Positions 22,445 through 33,609 are shown, counted from the first letter of the stretch. The stretch: 64,000 nucleotides of DNA from Rhizomys pruinosus (GCA_009823505.1 VZQC01005555.1:965528-1029527); one strand, 5' to 3'. Numbers and translations are program-made. Notes: generated from the sequence alone by a model not told the origin.

Positions 22445-22548
22445 CTCTACAAATGGAAACAATGGGGCGTTTTCAGTCATTTTCATCTGTTGCTGGGCAT
22501 GGTTGAGCCTAAGGCCAAATGCTTCCCATTTTTCCTTCAGCAGTAGCC
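22445..22548 (-). CDS. Mdn1: Mdn1 exon w15, AAA2
   Basis: 104 bases: LLLKEKWEAFGLRLNHAQQQ then MKMTENAPLFPFVE. Acceptor tttctttcctag, donor gtattt. Ends on a codon boundary and joins w16 as VE-GTLAQA. Confidence 0.93.
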
Positions 22549-22681
22549 CTAGGAAAGAAAACAAGAACTTTCTCACATTTTGAATTACGACATATTTTCT
22601 ATGGTCAGAGTCTGAAATATTCCCCCAAAAGTTCATGTTCTGAATACTTATTCTCTAGTGTCACTTTTTAAAACATTTTGT

Positions 22682-22835
22682 GGGGCTGGAGAGATAGCCT
22701 AGCGGTTAAGAGCACCAACACTCCAATTCTAGAACTCCAGTTCCAGGGGAATCCGAGACCATCTTCTGACCTCCGCGGCATTGCACAACACGGGTGCATA
22801 AACCTGCATGCAGACAGTACATTCATACACATACA
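22682..22835 (+). mobile_element. B2 SINE, truncated at an N
   Basis: Head and body are present with a short deletion around 'gctcttgcagaggacc...ctgaaa'. It ends at a single N (22836) directly before a minisatellite, so the tail is missing. Confidence 0.85.
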
Positions 22836-22836
22836 N

Positions 22837-23207
22837 GCTCCAGCCCCATGCTTTGGCGTATCTTACCTATCAGCTCTGTGACTGAGCTCCAGCCCCATGC
22901 TTTGGCGTAACTTACCTATCAGCTCTGTGACTGAGCTCCAGCCCCATGCTTTGGCGTATCTTACCTATCAGCTCCATGACTGGCTCCAGCCCCACGCTTT
23001 AGTGTATCTTACCTATCAGCTCTGTGACTGAGCTCCAGCCCCATGCTTTGGCGTATCTTACCTATCAGCTCTGTGACTGAGCTCCAGCCCCATGCTTTGG
23101 CGTAACTTATCTATCAGCTCTGTGACTGAGCTCTAGCCCCATGCTTTGGCTTATTTTACCTATCAGCTCTATGACTGGCTCCAGCCCCATGCTTTGGCGT
23201 AACTTAC
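22837..23207. repeat. 47-49-base minisatellite, about 8 copies, built from the w14 donor
   Basis: Unit on the plus strand: gctccagccccatgctttgg, then cgta(t/a)cttacctatcagctctgtgactga. On the gene strand each carries ATAG|gtaag. Donor-like sites fall at 22866, 22915, 22964, 23012, 23061, 23159 and 23207 (authentic); the copy at 23110 has lost its GT. Two units lack two bases. Confidence 0.93.
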
Positions 23208-23419
23208 CTATCTGGCTCTCCTTTCCCCTCTTGGTAACAGCAGACTTCTGCACATGCTGCATTAGTTTGAGGAGATCATGCCACCGTTTCTGCCTGTAGC
23301 AGGTCTGAATGTGCCTCAAAAAGGTAAAGTTTTGTTTCTTGGAAAACGTCTGGACAAACAGTTCTTCAAATGCCTCTTGTATGGGCAGCCAAATAAGCTT
23401 ATGGTCCACTGGCTTGTAC
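23208..23419 (-). CDS. Mdn1: Mdn1 exon w14, AAA2; donor at edge of a minisatellite
   Basis: 212 bases: YKPVDHKLIWLPIQEAFEEL, then FTFLRHIQTCYRQKRWHDLL, ending KRGKESQIG. Acceptor tttgcttcag. The donor, ATAG|gtaagt at 23207, is the first of a run of near-identical copies that extends downstream (22837-23207). Reading through the donor stays open for about 100 bases, so use of a more distal copy would add residues before a stop. Confidence 0.93.
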
Positions 23420-23608
23420 CTGAAGCAAAAAAGAAATGTGAATCACAAAGCTGATACAAACAAGTAGGCACAGTATAAGATAATGAAAATCACAAAATTA
23501 CTAAAATACTGAAAATAAACATTTAAGTTTTGGGTTACAATATATTCTTTCAGCCCAAATTATTTGCTAAGATTTAATGAATTATGATAAAGATTTAAAA
23601 ACCGATTA

Positions 23609-23748
23609 AAGCCAGGTGTGGTGGCTCATGCCTTTAATACTAGCTATGAGGAGGGTGAAGCAGGTGGATTTCTGTGAGTTCTAGGCCAGCCTAGACTGTG
23701 AGTTCTAAGTAAGCCAGGGCTGCATAGTGAGACTCTGTATTGAATGAA
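23609..23748 (+). mobile_element. B1 SINE
   Basis: Starts agccaggtgtggtggctcat; tail is (gaat)n. Confidence 0.8.
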
Positions 23749-23775
23749 TGAATGAATGAAAATTGTGATAAGTTT

Positions 23776-24028
23776 ATTTATTTTTATTTTTTTAATATTA
23801 TTTATTTTTGTATGTGTATGAATGTACTGTCTGCATGTAGGTTTGTGCACCCGTGTTGTGCAATGCCGTGGCGGTCAGAAGAGGGTCTCGGATTCCCCTG
23901 AAACTGGAGTTCTCCTGGAATTGGAGTTACAGACGGTTCTTAGCCCGCCATGTGGGTGCTGGGGATCGAACCCGGGTCCTCTGCAAGAGCAGTCGGTGCT
24001 CTTAACTGCTAGGCTATCTCTCCAGCCC
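23776..24028 (-). mobile_element. B2 SINE, young subfamily
   Basis: Complete reverse copy with the internal duplication. Target-site duplication aaaattgtga(t/a)aagttt at 23759-23775 and 24029-24045. Confidence 0.92.
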
Positions 24029-24124
24029 AAAATTGTGAAAAGTTTAAAAGTTTGAAATGTTGTTTATTTTACTATCACATTTAAATAAATATGTATGGGA
24101 CATGGTAATAAATCAAGTTTGAAA

Positions 24125-24577
24125 CAATTTTTAGGGGAGGCAGATGTGAAGTAGTGGCCCAGAACAGGTATTCTAATCCTTGGTCAGAGAAGCTCCTTAT
24201 TGCAGATGATGGTGGAGAATACAGATGCTCTTGGCTGCTCGATCCTACACAGAACATCTTTTCTAAGGCTTGAAGAACACTGTGGAACAGAGTGGGCCCT
24301 GCACTAGTCTCTTCAAGAGTAGACTACAACACTGAGTTGTGGGTAGGGTAAAAGCTCCCTAGGAAGCTACAGGTTGTTAAAGGATGCTGGGAGGAGGGAG
24401 TCATTGTCTTTAGTGATGAGTTCACTATGAGCTAAACTTACTCATAAAAGAAAAACAAAATGACAGGAAACCAAGAGAGGACATGCAGGAAGGAGGTGAG
24501 ATTGACAGGGGTAGGAGAGCAGGGAATGAGTGCAATTATATACACACATAAAATTGTCAAGGAATAAATTCAACTAA
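24125..24577 (+). mobile_element. Old L1 3'UTR fragment (probable)
   Basis: Ends ataaaattgtcaaggaataa, a 3' terminus typical of older rodent L1s; preceded by a G/A-rich segment. No coding part is left. Confidence 0.5.
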
Positions 24578-24587
24578 AAAAATCTGT

Positions 24588-24733
24588 GTGCTGGGTATGG
24601 TGACACACACCTTTAATTCTAGCACTCGGGAGGAGGAGGCAGAGGCAGGCAGATCTCTGTGAGTTCCAGGCAGGCTAGGGGTACAGGGAGACTGTCTCAA
24701 AAAAGAAACAACAAAACAAACCAACCAAAAAAC
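24588..24733 (+). mobile_element. B1 SINE
   Basis: Starts tgctgggtatggtgacacac; has a short gaggaggaggcagaggcagg expansion. Confidence 0.8.
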
Positions 24734-24907
24734 CTTTGCTAAATGTAATGAAATTTTATGTAACTTCAATTGGGGAAGGCGAATAACAGTATCTCTCCCA
24801 TAAGACAATAATTTTTGAAAAAATAAAAACAACAAAAAACCCACACTCTCTCAGGGAATATTCCCACAGGGAATAGAGAAAACCATTTAAGTATAATAAT
24901 TGTAATT

Positions 24908-25099
24908 TTTATTTTATGTTACTGCATGTGTGTATGTGTATCTGTGTCATGCAATGCCCGCAGAGGTGGAAGGTATCAACTCCCTGGGAACTGGAGTTAT
25001 ATAGACACTTGTCAGCTGCCATGTGGGTGTTAGGAATCGAATCTGGGTCCTCTGCAAGAACGCCTAGTGCTCTTGACCACTGAGCCATCTCCCCAGGCC
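24908..25099 (-). mobile_element. B2 SINE, old
   Basis: Reverse copy ending ctgagccatctccccaggcc. Confidence 0.75.
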
Positions 25100-25454
25100 A
25101 GAAAATCTTGTCATCCGAAGAGCTGTATAAACTTTAGCTTTTATTTCAGTTATCAGATTTTTTTCTTATTGTTTAGCATTGACTTTATTTCACTGGGAAA
25201 TAAAGTAAGTTAAAGCTCACTGGAGCTTTAATACTGGAGTGAGGAAATGATGAGAAATTGCACTAGCTAAAAGTCAGTTTTTCTTCTGAGACAGGATTCC
25301 ATGTAGTTCCTGCTGCCATCCAATTTGTTATGCAGTAGAGGAAAACCCTGGACTTCTGAGACCCTGCTGCCATTTCCCAAGTGCTAGCAAAGGGGAAAAT
25401 TCTTAAATATATAATCTACTGTAGACTGTACTAAGTACAATTAAAGAACAATGG

Positions 25455-25711
25455 GGGGGGGGCTGGAGAGATGGCCTAGCGGTTAAGAGCGCCGACCCCT
25501 CTTACAGAGGAACCGGGTTCGATCCCCAGCACCCACATGGCGGCCAAGAACCGTCTGAAACTCCAATTCCAGGAGAACTCCAGTTCCAGGGGAATCTGAC
25601 GCCCTCTTCTGACCTCCGCGGCACTGCACGACATGGGTGCACAGACCTGCATGCAGACAGTACATTGATACACATATAGAAATAAATAAAATTAAAAAAA
25701 AAAAAAAAAAA
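25455..25711 (+). mobile_element. B2 SINE, young subfamily
   Basis: Intact head, B box ggttcgatcc, internal duplication and a 20-base A-tail. Target-site duplication aaagaacaatggg on both sides. Confidence 0.92.
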
Positions 25712-25764
25712 AAGAACAATGGGAAAACTTTTATTACTCAGAAAAATAAAGCAAAGATAAAAAA

Positions 25765-26720
25765 TGGAAAAGATACTGGGTTCCCAGTAGGCGGCGATGG
25801 TCTTGGGAGGTCTTAGAAGGCGTGGCCATGCTGGAGGAATCACCTCACTCTGGGCAGGCTTAGAAAGTTCATAAAGCCTTGCCAATCTCCAGTTGCCCTC
25901 TGCTTCCTGTGCCTGCTGGAGGACGTGAGGCTCTGCTTCCTGTGCCTGCTGGAGGACGTGAGGCTCTGCTTCCTGTGCCTGCTGGAGGACGTGAGGCTCT
26001 GCTTCCTGTGCCTGCTGGAGGACGTGAGGCTCTGCTTCCTGTGCCTGCTGGAGGACGTGAGGCTCTGCTTCCTGTGCCTGCTGGAGGACGTGAGGCTCTG
26101 CTTCCTGTGCCTGCTGGAGGACGTGAGGCTCTGCTTCCTGTGCCTGCTGGAGGACGTGAGGCTCTGCTTCCTGTGCCTGCTGGAGGACGTGAGGCTCTGC
26201 TTCCTGTGCCTGCTGGAGGACGTGAGGCTCTGCTTCCTGTGCCTGCTGGAGGACGTGAGGCTCTGCTTCCTGTGCCTGCTGGAGGACGTGAGGCTCTGCT
26301 TCCTGTGCCTGCTGGAGGACGTGAGGCTCTGCTTCCTGTGCCTGCTGGAGGACGTGAGGCTCTGCTTCCTGTGCCTGCTGGAGGACGTGAGGCTCTGCTT
26401 CCTGTGCCTGCTGGAGGACGTGAGGCTCTGCTTCCTGTGCCTGCTGGAGGACGTGAGGCTCTGCTTCCTGTGCCTGCTGGAGGACGTGAGGCTCTGCTTC
26501 CTGTGCCTGCTGGAGGACGTGAGGCTCTGCTTCCTGTGCCTGCTGGAGGACGTGAGGCTCTGCTTCCTGTGCCTGCTGGAGGATGTGAAGCTCTGCTTTC
26601 TGCTCCTGCTCCAGCACTTCCTGCCACCGTGCCTCCCCACCATCGTGGTGTATGCTCAAACAAACTCCTCCTAAGTTCCCGGTGTTCTCGTGTTTCTATC
26701 ACAGCAGTAGAAAGGTGACT
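25765..26720 (+). mobile_element. Rodent interspersed repeat (family unnamed) containing the VNTR
   Basis: The flanks of the VNTR (ttgggaggtcttagaaggcg, catgctggaggaa on one side; a 'gtttctatcacagcagtagaaagg' end on the other) match the element at 46500-46835. I recognise it as a common rodent repeat but cannot name the family with confidence. Confidence 0.55.
25897..26611. repeat. 33-base VNTR, about 21 copies
   Basis: Unit ctctgcttcctgtgcctgct + ggaggacgtgagg, almost perfect. Because 33 is divisible by 3 and no frame of the unit has a stop, long spurious ORFs appear on both strands (for example an 11-residue EAEPHVLQQAQ repeat on the minus strand). Confidence 0.97.
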
Positions 26721-26893
26721 CACACACTGGCCATGAAGAGACCGTGAGTTGTGTTGAACTAAATGGTCGGGTTTGTATTGAGCATCTCAGTGAGGAGTCA
26801 GGTTCCTTAGAGATAAAACAAGGGACTTCGAACTTGTTTTTACTAATACAATGATAGAGACATTTCTTTATTCCATTTATCCAACAAGTATTT

Positions 26894-27043
26894 CTTTTTT
26901 GGTCTTTCCGAGACAGGGTCTCCCTGTAGTCCCAGCTGGCCTGGAACTCGCTCTGTAGACCAGGCTGGCCTTGAACTCACAGAGATCCACCTGCCTCTGC
27001 CACCTAAGTGCTAGGATTAAAAGTGTGTGCCACCACACCCGGC
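26894..27043 (-). mobile_element. B1 SINE
   Basis: Reverse copy; duplicated 'ctggcctggaactcgctctgtagaccaggctggcc' middle, a common B1 dimer-like arrangement. Confidence 0.85.
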
Positions 27044-28001
27044 TAGGAGTGCCTTAATTTTGTTTTCCATTCCCTTACCTTTTCATAATTATTTTTGATC
27101 TCATTGTATACACAATGATTCTTAAAAGAGACACACAAGAATCAAATATGTTAAAAGTAAAATTAAAAATCTGATTTATACCACATTCTAAATGAAAATA
27201 AAGCAAGTTTCTATCCACACACCAATGTGGAAAAAAAAAATACACGTTGTTCACCAAGCTGAACCAAAACAAAGTTATAGCTTACAATAAACTGATTACA
27301 ATTCTGTATTATCATCTACATCAAGTATAATCAGTCTTCTATATATTCAACATATTTAGCAACGTGCAGACTAGGGTGTAGATTACTGGCAGAGTACTTA
27401 CCTTGTGCGTACAAGGTCCTAGGGCTTAAATAACAGAAACTTAAGGGAAAAAAAGTCTGATGTACAATGGATGAAACCATCGGGGCATGTTCAATGGGTA
27501 CAAGATTAATATTATCTGTGTTAATAATACTCATAAATAGTAAATTAATGAAAACATATCTGAATGCAAACATCTAGACATATTTAGAGAAAAATACATA
27601 GTATTACAGACATGTCTGTCTAACAAGCAGACCTATATCAAACACACACACACACACACCCCTACAGAACCATCTACGTAGACTGAAGATTAAAACTCTG
27701 GAATTTACTCTTTGGAACTCTACTCTATACACAAACGTGGGTTTATATACTTGTCTTTTTTCTTTAAACCTCCTCCTTCAAAATTATCATCTTCAAGGGC
27801 AAGGACTTCAAGTGTTCTTTAAAAGAACGATATCGGTCAATGGCACTTGGAGCCAAGCCTAAACCCAAATAAACACTGTGATGTGAGAAGAGATGCTCGG
27901 ACAACCTCCAAACCGGCCACACTTGAGTCTTGGAAGAAAACAGTATTTCTTACATCTAGTAGTAAACAAAGTAACATTTATAGTTTAAAGGCCACACCTA
28001 C
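27044..28001. other. Mdn1 intron w13-w14, unique
   Basis: AT-rich; a short (ca)n at about 27641-27659. No exon seen until w13. Confidence 0.5.
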
Positions 28002-28062
28002 CCTCCAAGCAAGTCTGCAGTGTCACTTTGTTGATTCATATTGACAACTCTCAAATGATGAC
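28002..28062 (-). CDS. Mdn1: Mdn1 exon w13, AAA2
   Basis: Small 61-base exon: HHLRVVNMNQQSDTADLLGG. It sits alone between large repeat-filled introns. Acceptor cttaaaag, donor gtaggt. Joins w12 (ends in the first base of a Gly codon) and w14 (which completes GGG) in frame. Confidence 0.93.
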
Positions 28063-28236
28063 CTTTTAAGGAACAACAACAACAAAAATTATTCCAAATA
28101 CATATAGGAAAGTCATAGTACATTATTCCTTAAAAAGGTATAGACAAATTTTCAGGTATGTATATTTCCCTTAACCATATCACTTTGTTTTCAAATATTT
28201 CAAATTTCTTTAACACTTATCAATTATAAACAACAT

Positions 28237-28434
28237 GGGGCTAGATGGGTTAAGAGGACAGACTGCTATTACAGAGGACCTGGGTTCAATTGCCAGCACC
28301 CACATGGCAGCTAACAACTGTCCTTAACTCAATTTCCAGGGGATTAAACACCCTCTTTTGACCTCTGAGGGCATTGGACAATGCAGGTGCACTTACAGGC
28401 ATGCAGGCCACACACTCGAATATATAAAAAAAGA
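28237..28434 (+). mobile_element. B2 SINE, old
   Basis: Head shortened (ggggctagatgggttaagag). Confidence 0.75.
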
Positions 28435-28521
28435 TGATAATTTAGGACTACATAAATACCCAAAGTATGTAATACTACTGGGCATTACATTAGAAGGAAT
28501 AAAACAATTTTAAAAGTTATC

Positions 28522-28664
28522 CAGCTGGGCATGGTTGTGCACGCCTTTAATCCCAGGGAGGCAGAGGCAGGTGAATATCTGTGAGTTCAAGGGCAGTCTG
28601 GTCTACATAGCGAGCTGCAGGCCAGCTGGGACTAAAGGGAGACCCTGCCTTCAAAAACAAAAAG
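28522..28664 (+). mobile_element. B1 SINE
   Basis: Starts agctgggcatggttgtgcac; lacks 'cacttgg'. Confidence 0.8.
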
Positions 28665-29122
28665 TTGTCAGTATTGGTTGTAACCACCTATCAATCCTAC
28701 TAAGAAGACAGAGGCAGTAGGATCAGAAGCAAGAAGTCAACTTGGGCTATAGCAAGACTGTTTCACAAAGGAAAAAAAAATAGTATGTAGAGTATAATTT
28801 CACTGGTTTTTAAACAATATGTGTGTACATGTATCTATCCATATATTTGTAAAGCACATGCTACCAATCTGTTACCGGTGGTTATTTCCAGAGAAGCAGA
28901 CTAAATGTGGAGTGAGGCCACTTCAAACTCCAGAATCCTTACATTTACTACTAAGAGCAAACAAGCAAATGAGATTGGGGGGGGTGTCTATTTTGCGTGT
29001 AATCCTAGCACTCAGGAGGTTGAGACGAGATCACAAGTTTGAGGCTGGACCTAGGTTATTAAATCAGATTGAACAACCAGTGACAAATGTTTAGAGCAAA
29101 ATCATTTCCTGTTCAGAGTTAC

Positions 29123-29271
29123 CTGTAATGTGAGCCAAGTACTGGACAGTAGAAGTTTTGCCAGTCCCAGTCTCTCCCACCAACAGCACAGGCTCCCCTT
29201 TGCTAACACATACTGCAAGCTGTTCAATGAGAACAGAAGATGGCCGAGTAGCAGCAAAAGTATGCTTCTCC
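29123..29271 (-). CDS. Mdn1: Mdn1 exon w12, AAA2 Walker A
   Basis: 149 bases carrying the second P-loop: EPVLLVGETGTGKTSTVQYL, preceded by RPSSVLIEQLAVCVSKG. Acceptor cttttcctag, donor gtaact. Lys and Thr of GTGKT are intact. Confidence 0.94.
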
Positions 29272-29548
29272 CTAGGAAAAGGAAGTTTAGAATGAGGTTA
29301 TGCTGGGCCTGGGGATGCTAACCTACAATCCCATCTAAGAAGGCAAAAGGATAAGCTTTAGGCCAGCCAGCTCAACATAACAACATTCTATAATTTAATA
29401 AATAAGCAGGAATGCAGTCTAATGACATAGCGCTTGCCTAATGTACACAGCCCTGGGTTTCATCCCCATAAGTGAGATAAAGGAAAGAAAAGAGGGACAG
29501 GAGAAAAGGGAGGAGATGGATAAAGGTCTGAAGTTTAAATGAGAAGAT

Positions 29549-29768
29549 AGGGGCTGGAGAGATGACTCAGGACTTAAGAATACTGGCTGCTCTTGCAGAG
29601 GACCCATGTTCGGTTCCCAGCACCCACATGGCAGCTAACAACCACCTGTAACTCCAGTACCAGTGAATCCAACAAATTCTTCTCATCTCAGCAGGCATTA
29701 CAGGATGTGAGTTCACCTATATGCAGACAATAAACTCATACAAAATCAACATGATAAATATTTTTAAA
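29549..29768 (+). mobile_element. B2 SINE
   Basis: Head ggggctggagagatgactcag; full length, moderately diverged. Confidence 0.82.
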
Positions 29769-30283
29769 ACCCTATGAACTATAAATTTATTCTACTCTAT
29801 ATAACAATTTAACACCCATGGTTGGTCCAAGAAGGAAGCTGACACATAACTCATTCCTTAGAATGATGTTCATTAGAATGAGCAGGCCTCAAGGCCATGA
29901 GCCTTGAGGTGGGATGAAAAACATTAGATACAAACAGTACAACCTATGAAGATCTAAACATGATGGGACTTAAAAGGAAATAAAAGAGGGTTCCCTTTAA
30001 AAGCCCAGAGGAGCTTCAGTATGACTGAGCAGATCTGAGAAAGATGAGAGTGGGTGCCTTCTCAAGAAAGCATCTTTCAGAGCACCGCCTGAGAAGTCCC
30101 CTGAGGAGTTCAGACTACTCAGAACAGAGGAAGAGGTCTGACTTTCTATAAACATTTAGGATGAGAAGTTGCATATCATGTGATTTACTTCAGTATAAGC
30201 ACACATGGTGGACCATGGAAAAACCAGGTACCAAAAACTGAGAGCTGTCCAATTACAGTACAGACTGCTTCTTTTTTGAAATA

Positions 30284-30507
30284 TTCATTATTTTTATTTT
30301 ATGTGTATGAGTGTTGTGTCTGATTGTGTGTTAGTGCACCCATGTCAGGCAATGATGGGGAGGAGGGGGGGTGTCAGAAGATGTCAAGTCCTCTGGAATT
30401 GTAGTTACTGACGGTTGTTAGCTGCCATGTGGTTCTTGGGAATTGAACCTGGGTCCTCTGCAAGAGCAGTCAGTGTTCTTAATCATTGAGCCATCTTCTC
30501 CAGCCCC
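30284..30507 (-). mobile_element. B2 SINE, old
   Basis: Reverse copy with an inserted G-rich run (gaggaggggggg) in the middle. Confidence 0.78.
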
Positions 30508-30687
30508 ACAAACTGCTTCTTAACTCTGTCCCAGGAAGAGATAAAGGGGGGTGGATTATATCCAGGTTATGGGATCCAGTGAAAAAGGCAGGTACATGTA
30601 GTAAATTAGTAAAGTGCTAGGTTCTGGACATTCAAAACATCAATAAGACATAATCTGTATATCATATTCTTAAGCAAATCACTTAAT

Positions 30688-30936
30688 TTATTTTAGTGTC
30701 AGCTCCTCACCTATAAAAGTGGATAATACTACTACATAGGGGCTGGCGAGATGGCCAGTCTGTCCCCGAGAGGTGCTGAACAGCCTCTCACGAGGGATGT
30801 CTCTCACATGTACTCTCTTCACTACCTGCCCCCATGAGAGATTATCAACTCCTACATCTGGGCATGCCTTCTGGAGGACTGTCAAGACTGCATCAGCTGG
30901 TGTGGGAGAACCCATCCTATTTCTGGTTGAAGCCAT
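30688..30936 (-). other. Unidentified 82-residue open frame
   Basis: Starts MASTRNRMGSPTPADAVLTV and continues GVDNLSWGQVVKRVHVRDIP. Composition looks more protein-like than neighbouring intronic frames, but I recognise no family. It is intronic, on the gene strand, and does not belong to midasin. It may be a relic of a retroelement or chance. Confidence 0.2.
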
Positions 30937-31289
30937 TGCCTAGTAGAGGATTTTAGACTGCATGAGATGCAGAAGGTATAGCAAGCATGAATACATTATT
31001 CTGTTCCTGGATGCAATAGAACTAGCTCCTTTCCTTCAGTCCCTGACACTGTCTTCTCTGCCCATTACATGGTAACCTGGAAGTTACTGTCACTACACAA
31101 GGTCCTGTAACCACCTCAATTACAGACATAACCAACAGAAATGTGAGACAATAAAATCTATCAAGTGACATAATGTCATCTATAAATGTGCTGGGCCAGA
31201 TTCATAGATATCCTAGGATGAATATGGACCTTAGGCTACAGATTAGATACACCTGGCTAAAGCAACAAAATTTATGGTAATTAACATTT

Positions 31290-31461
31290 TAAATTTATTA
31301 CCATTGTGTGTATTTATGATATGTGGGTACAGGTGTACAAATGCCACTTCATGCCAAAAGACAACCTTGGGAAGTCAGTTCTCTTCGTTCACCCCAGGGG
31401 TTCCACAAATTCAGACACTTGTACTTGCACTTTTATCTACTGAGTCATCTTCCTGGCCCAT
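31290..31461 (-). mobile_element. Old B2-like SINE
   Basis: Reverse, weak; head side 'gagtcatcttcctggccc'. Confidence 0.45.
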
Positions 31462-31697
31462 TTATGGTAAATTCTTTTGAAAGTCCTAACACAACATACT
31501 AGTTCCTGATGTTATAACTACTGTATAGAAAAGTAAGTGCAACTATAATAGAACAATGTCAAGAACAGAGTTTATATGTGGGAAGATGGTGACCCACCCC
31601 TTTGGTTGACATACAGATTTCTGAATTCCAACGTAGCTAAGACTACAGGGAGATCTTGCCACAAAACAGTTCAGCATAAACACTACCTAGAAGAATT

Positions 31698-31815
31698 GTT
31701 TTTGAAACAGGGTCTCCCTGTAGCCCAACTGGCCTGGAACTTGCTGTGTAGATCCACCTGCTTCTGCCTCCCAAATGCTGGGATTAAAGGTGTGAACCAC
31801 CACAGGCAGTCTAGA
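31698..31815 (-). mobile_element. B1 SINE, shortened
   Basis: tttttgaaacagggtctccc to gtgaaccaccacaggca. Confidence 0.8.
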
Positions 31816-32117
31816 ATCTTACATAATCCCAGCAATCACGGAATTTCCATAGCACCAGACCTTGTTATCCAGTGGGACCTCACTTTATTAAATACACTGA
31901 AGCAGGTAAAAATCAATGACCTTCATCAGTCCTCAACTGCTAACTGCTATTAACATCTAGTTCTCCAGATCACATTCTGGGAAAATATTGCTCTTCAATA
32001 TGCTCCCAACTGGAGAGATCTCAATACAAACACATGTTGTGTACAAAGAGGCTGAAATAGACCTTCTGGTGGCTCCTGATGACTCCACAATTCAGGTTAG
32101 TTGAGAGCTCTACTTAC

Positions 32118-32230
32118 TTGTGCATGTGAACAGTCTCACTCTGTTTCCGCAGAAGTCGCACACGACCCACCTGTACATCTAGCTCGTTAAGGACAATTTC
32201 TGGTTTATAGAGTTTACAAAAAAATTCAGC
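32118..32230 (-). CDS. Mdn1: Mdn1 exon w11, start of AAA2
   Basis: 113 bases: AEFFCKLYKPEIVLNELDVQ then VGRVRLLRKQSETVHMHK. This is the entry to AAA2. Acceptor ttttccacag, donor gtaagt. Confidence 0.92.
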
Positions 32231-32661
32231 CTGTGGAAAAAAAAATTGACCTAAGTAAAAAATCTGCCTGCTTTCTGAACATTTCTTTATTCATAGCGAC
32301 CTAATACACTTCTTTCATTAGCTCTCTACCAGATGAAACACTATTTCCAAGATAAGCAAGTTACAGGGGTTTCTCCAGGGTTTCTGTTTTATTCTCTTTT
32401 ACTTTCCAAGTTTCTAGTATGTTTCTTGAAACACTGATCACATAAACCTGGAATGTTAACCCCTGATAGCTAGTGCTGTCAACGTGACTGAATTTAGAAT
32501 CACTTGGAAAACAAATGGCTGGCTGTGCTTTTGGGGGATTACTCTCATTATATGAATGGATGTGGAAAGAACCATCTTGCCTGTTCACAGGACTATTCTG
32601 TGGGTAGGGAATCCTGGAGTGACCTAAGTATGACATGAAGAGGTCACTTTAAGAATGTATG

Positions 32662-32818
32662 ATGCCGGGCGTGGTGGCGAACACCTTTAATCCTAGCACT
32701 TGGGAGGCAGAGGCAGGCGGAACTTTTCGAGTTCGAGGCCAGCCTGGTCTACAGCGCAAGTTCGAGGACAGTTGGGGCCACAGGGAGACCATGTCTCGAA
32801 AAGACCAAAAAAAAAAAA
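32662..32818 (+). mobile_element. B1 SINE, recent
   Basis: Near-consensus head gccgggcgtggtggcgaaca and 13-base A-tail. Target-site duplication aagaatgtatga on both sides. Confidence 0.9.
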
Positions 32819-32833
32819 AGAATGTATGACACA

Positions 32834-32950
32834 GGGCTGGATAGAGGGGTCTGTAACTATAGTTGTAGGGGATCGAACCCCCTCTTCTCCTGGCACTGCA
32901 TAACATGAGCACATTTACATGCATGCAGGCAATGCACTCATACACATATC
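32834..32950 (+). mobile_element. B2 SINE, internally deleted
   Basis: Short head joined to 'gtaactatagttgtaggggatc' body; middle lost. Confidence 0.65.
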
Positions 32951-33093
32951 TAGGGGATACTGAATGTTTGTTGTCTTGACAGGCAGAAAGGGTTCACTAC
33001 TCTTTACAGTCCCAAGCAAGGACTAGATACCAGCAAACAAGCTAAACATCCCAGCCTTCTTTCTAACATGCAGATAAAAATAACACCACATAC

Positions 33094-33189
33094 CTTTTTC
33101 TTAGAAATATTTAGTTTGCTTCCAATAACTTCTGCTATTCGCAGCTTGCTTGTATGCTCAGAAAGCATAGCTGTGAAACAGTCTAAAGC
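33094..33189 (-). CDS. Mdn1: Mdn1 exon w10, AAA1-AAA2 linker
   Basis: 96 bases, 32 codons: ALDCFTAMLSEHTSKLRIAE then VIGSKLNISKKK. Acceptor ctttatag, donor gtatgt. Phase 0 to 0. Confidence 0.92.
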
Positions 33190-33609
33190 CTATAAAGATA
33201 AGCCAGGTAAATGTCAATTGATTTTGTTTTGTAAAACACTATCATTATCCTCTATCCGCTTCCTGACTGTGAATGCAATATGACCTGACACTGCAAGCTC
33301 CTGCCACTGTGACTTCAGTCATGATGGACTAGAGCTGTGAAAGAAAACAAACTCCAATCCTTAAGTTGCTTTTATTGATTAGCTGATCACAGCCAACAGG
33401 ACAGTAACTTGAACCCATACTTTCCTGCTTTCACTATCACAAAAACATTGCTTCCATATAAATATTTGCAGAAGCATATTTCACAAAAGCCAAAAGATTA
33501 AACCACTAACAGACAAATTTAAAAATAAATGTCACATATACATAAATCAATGGAATATTGTTTTACCTTTAAAAAGGTGGTTCACGCTACATGGATTAGA
33601 CATGAAAAG

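Noticed and set aside
22837..23207. CRISPR-like array
   Set aside because: Units are contiguous without unique spacers, and the genome is a mammal. It is a minisatellite.
25502..26723. Long ORFs of 249-385 residues on both strands
   Set aside because: They exist only because the 33-base VNTR unit is a multiple of three without stops. No start context, splice structure or homologue supports a gene.
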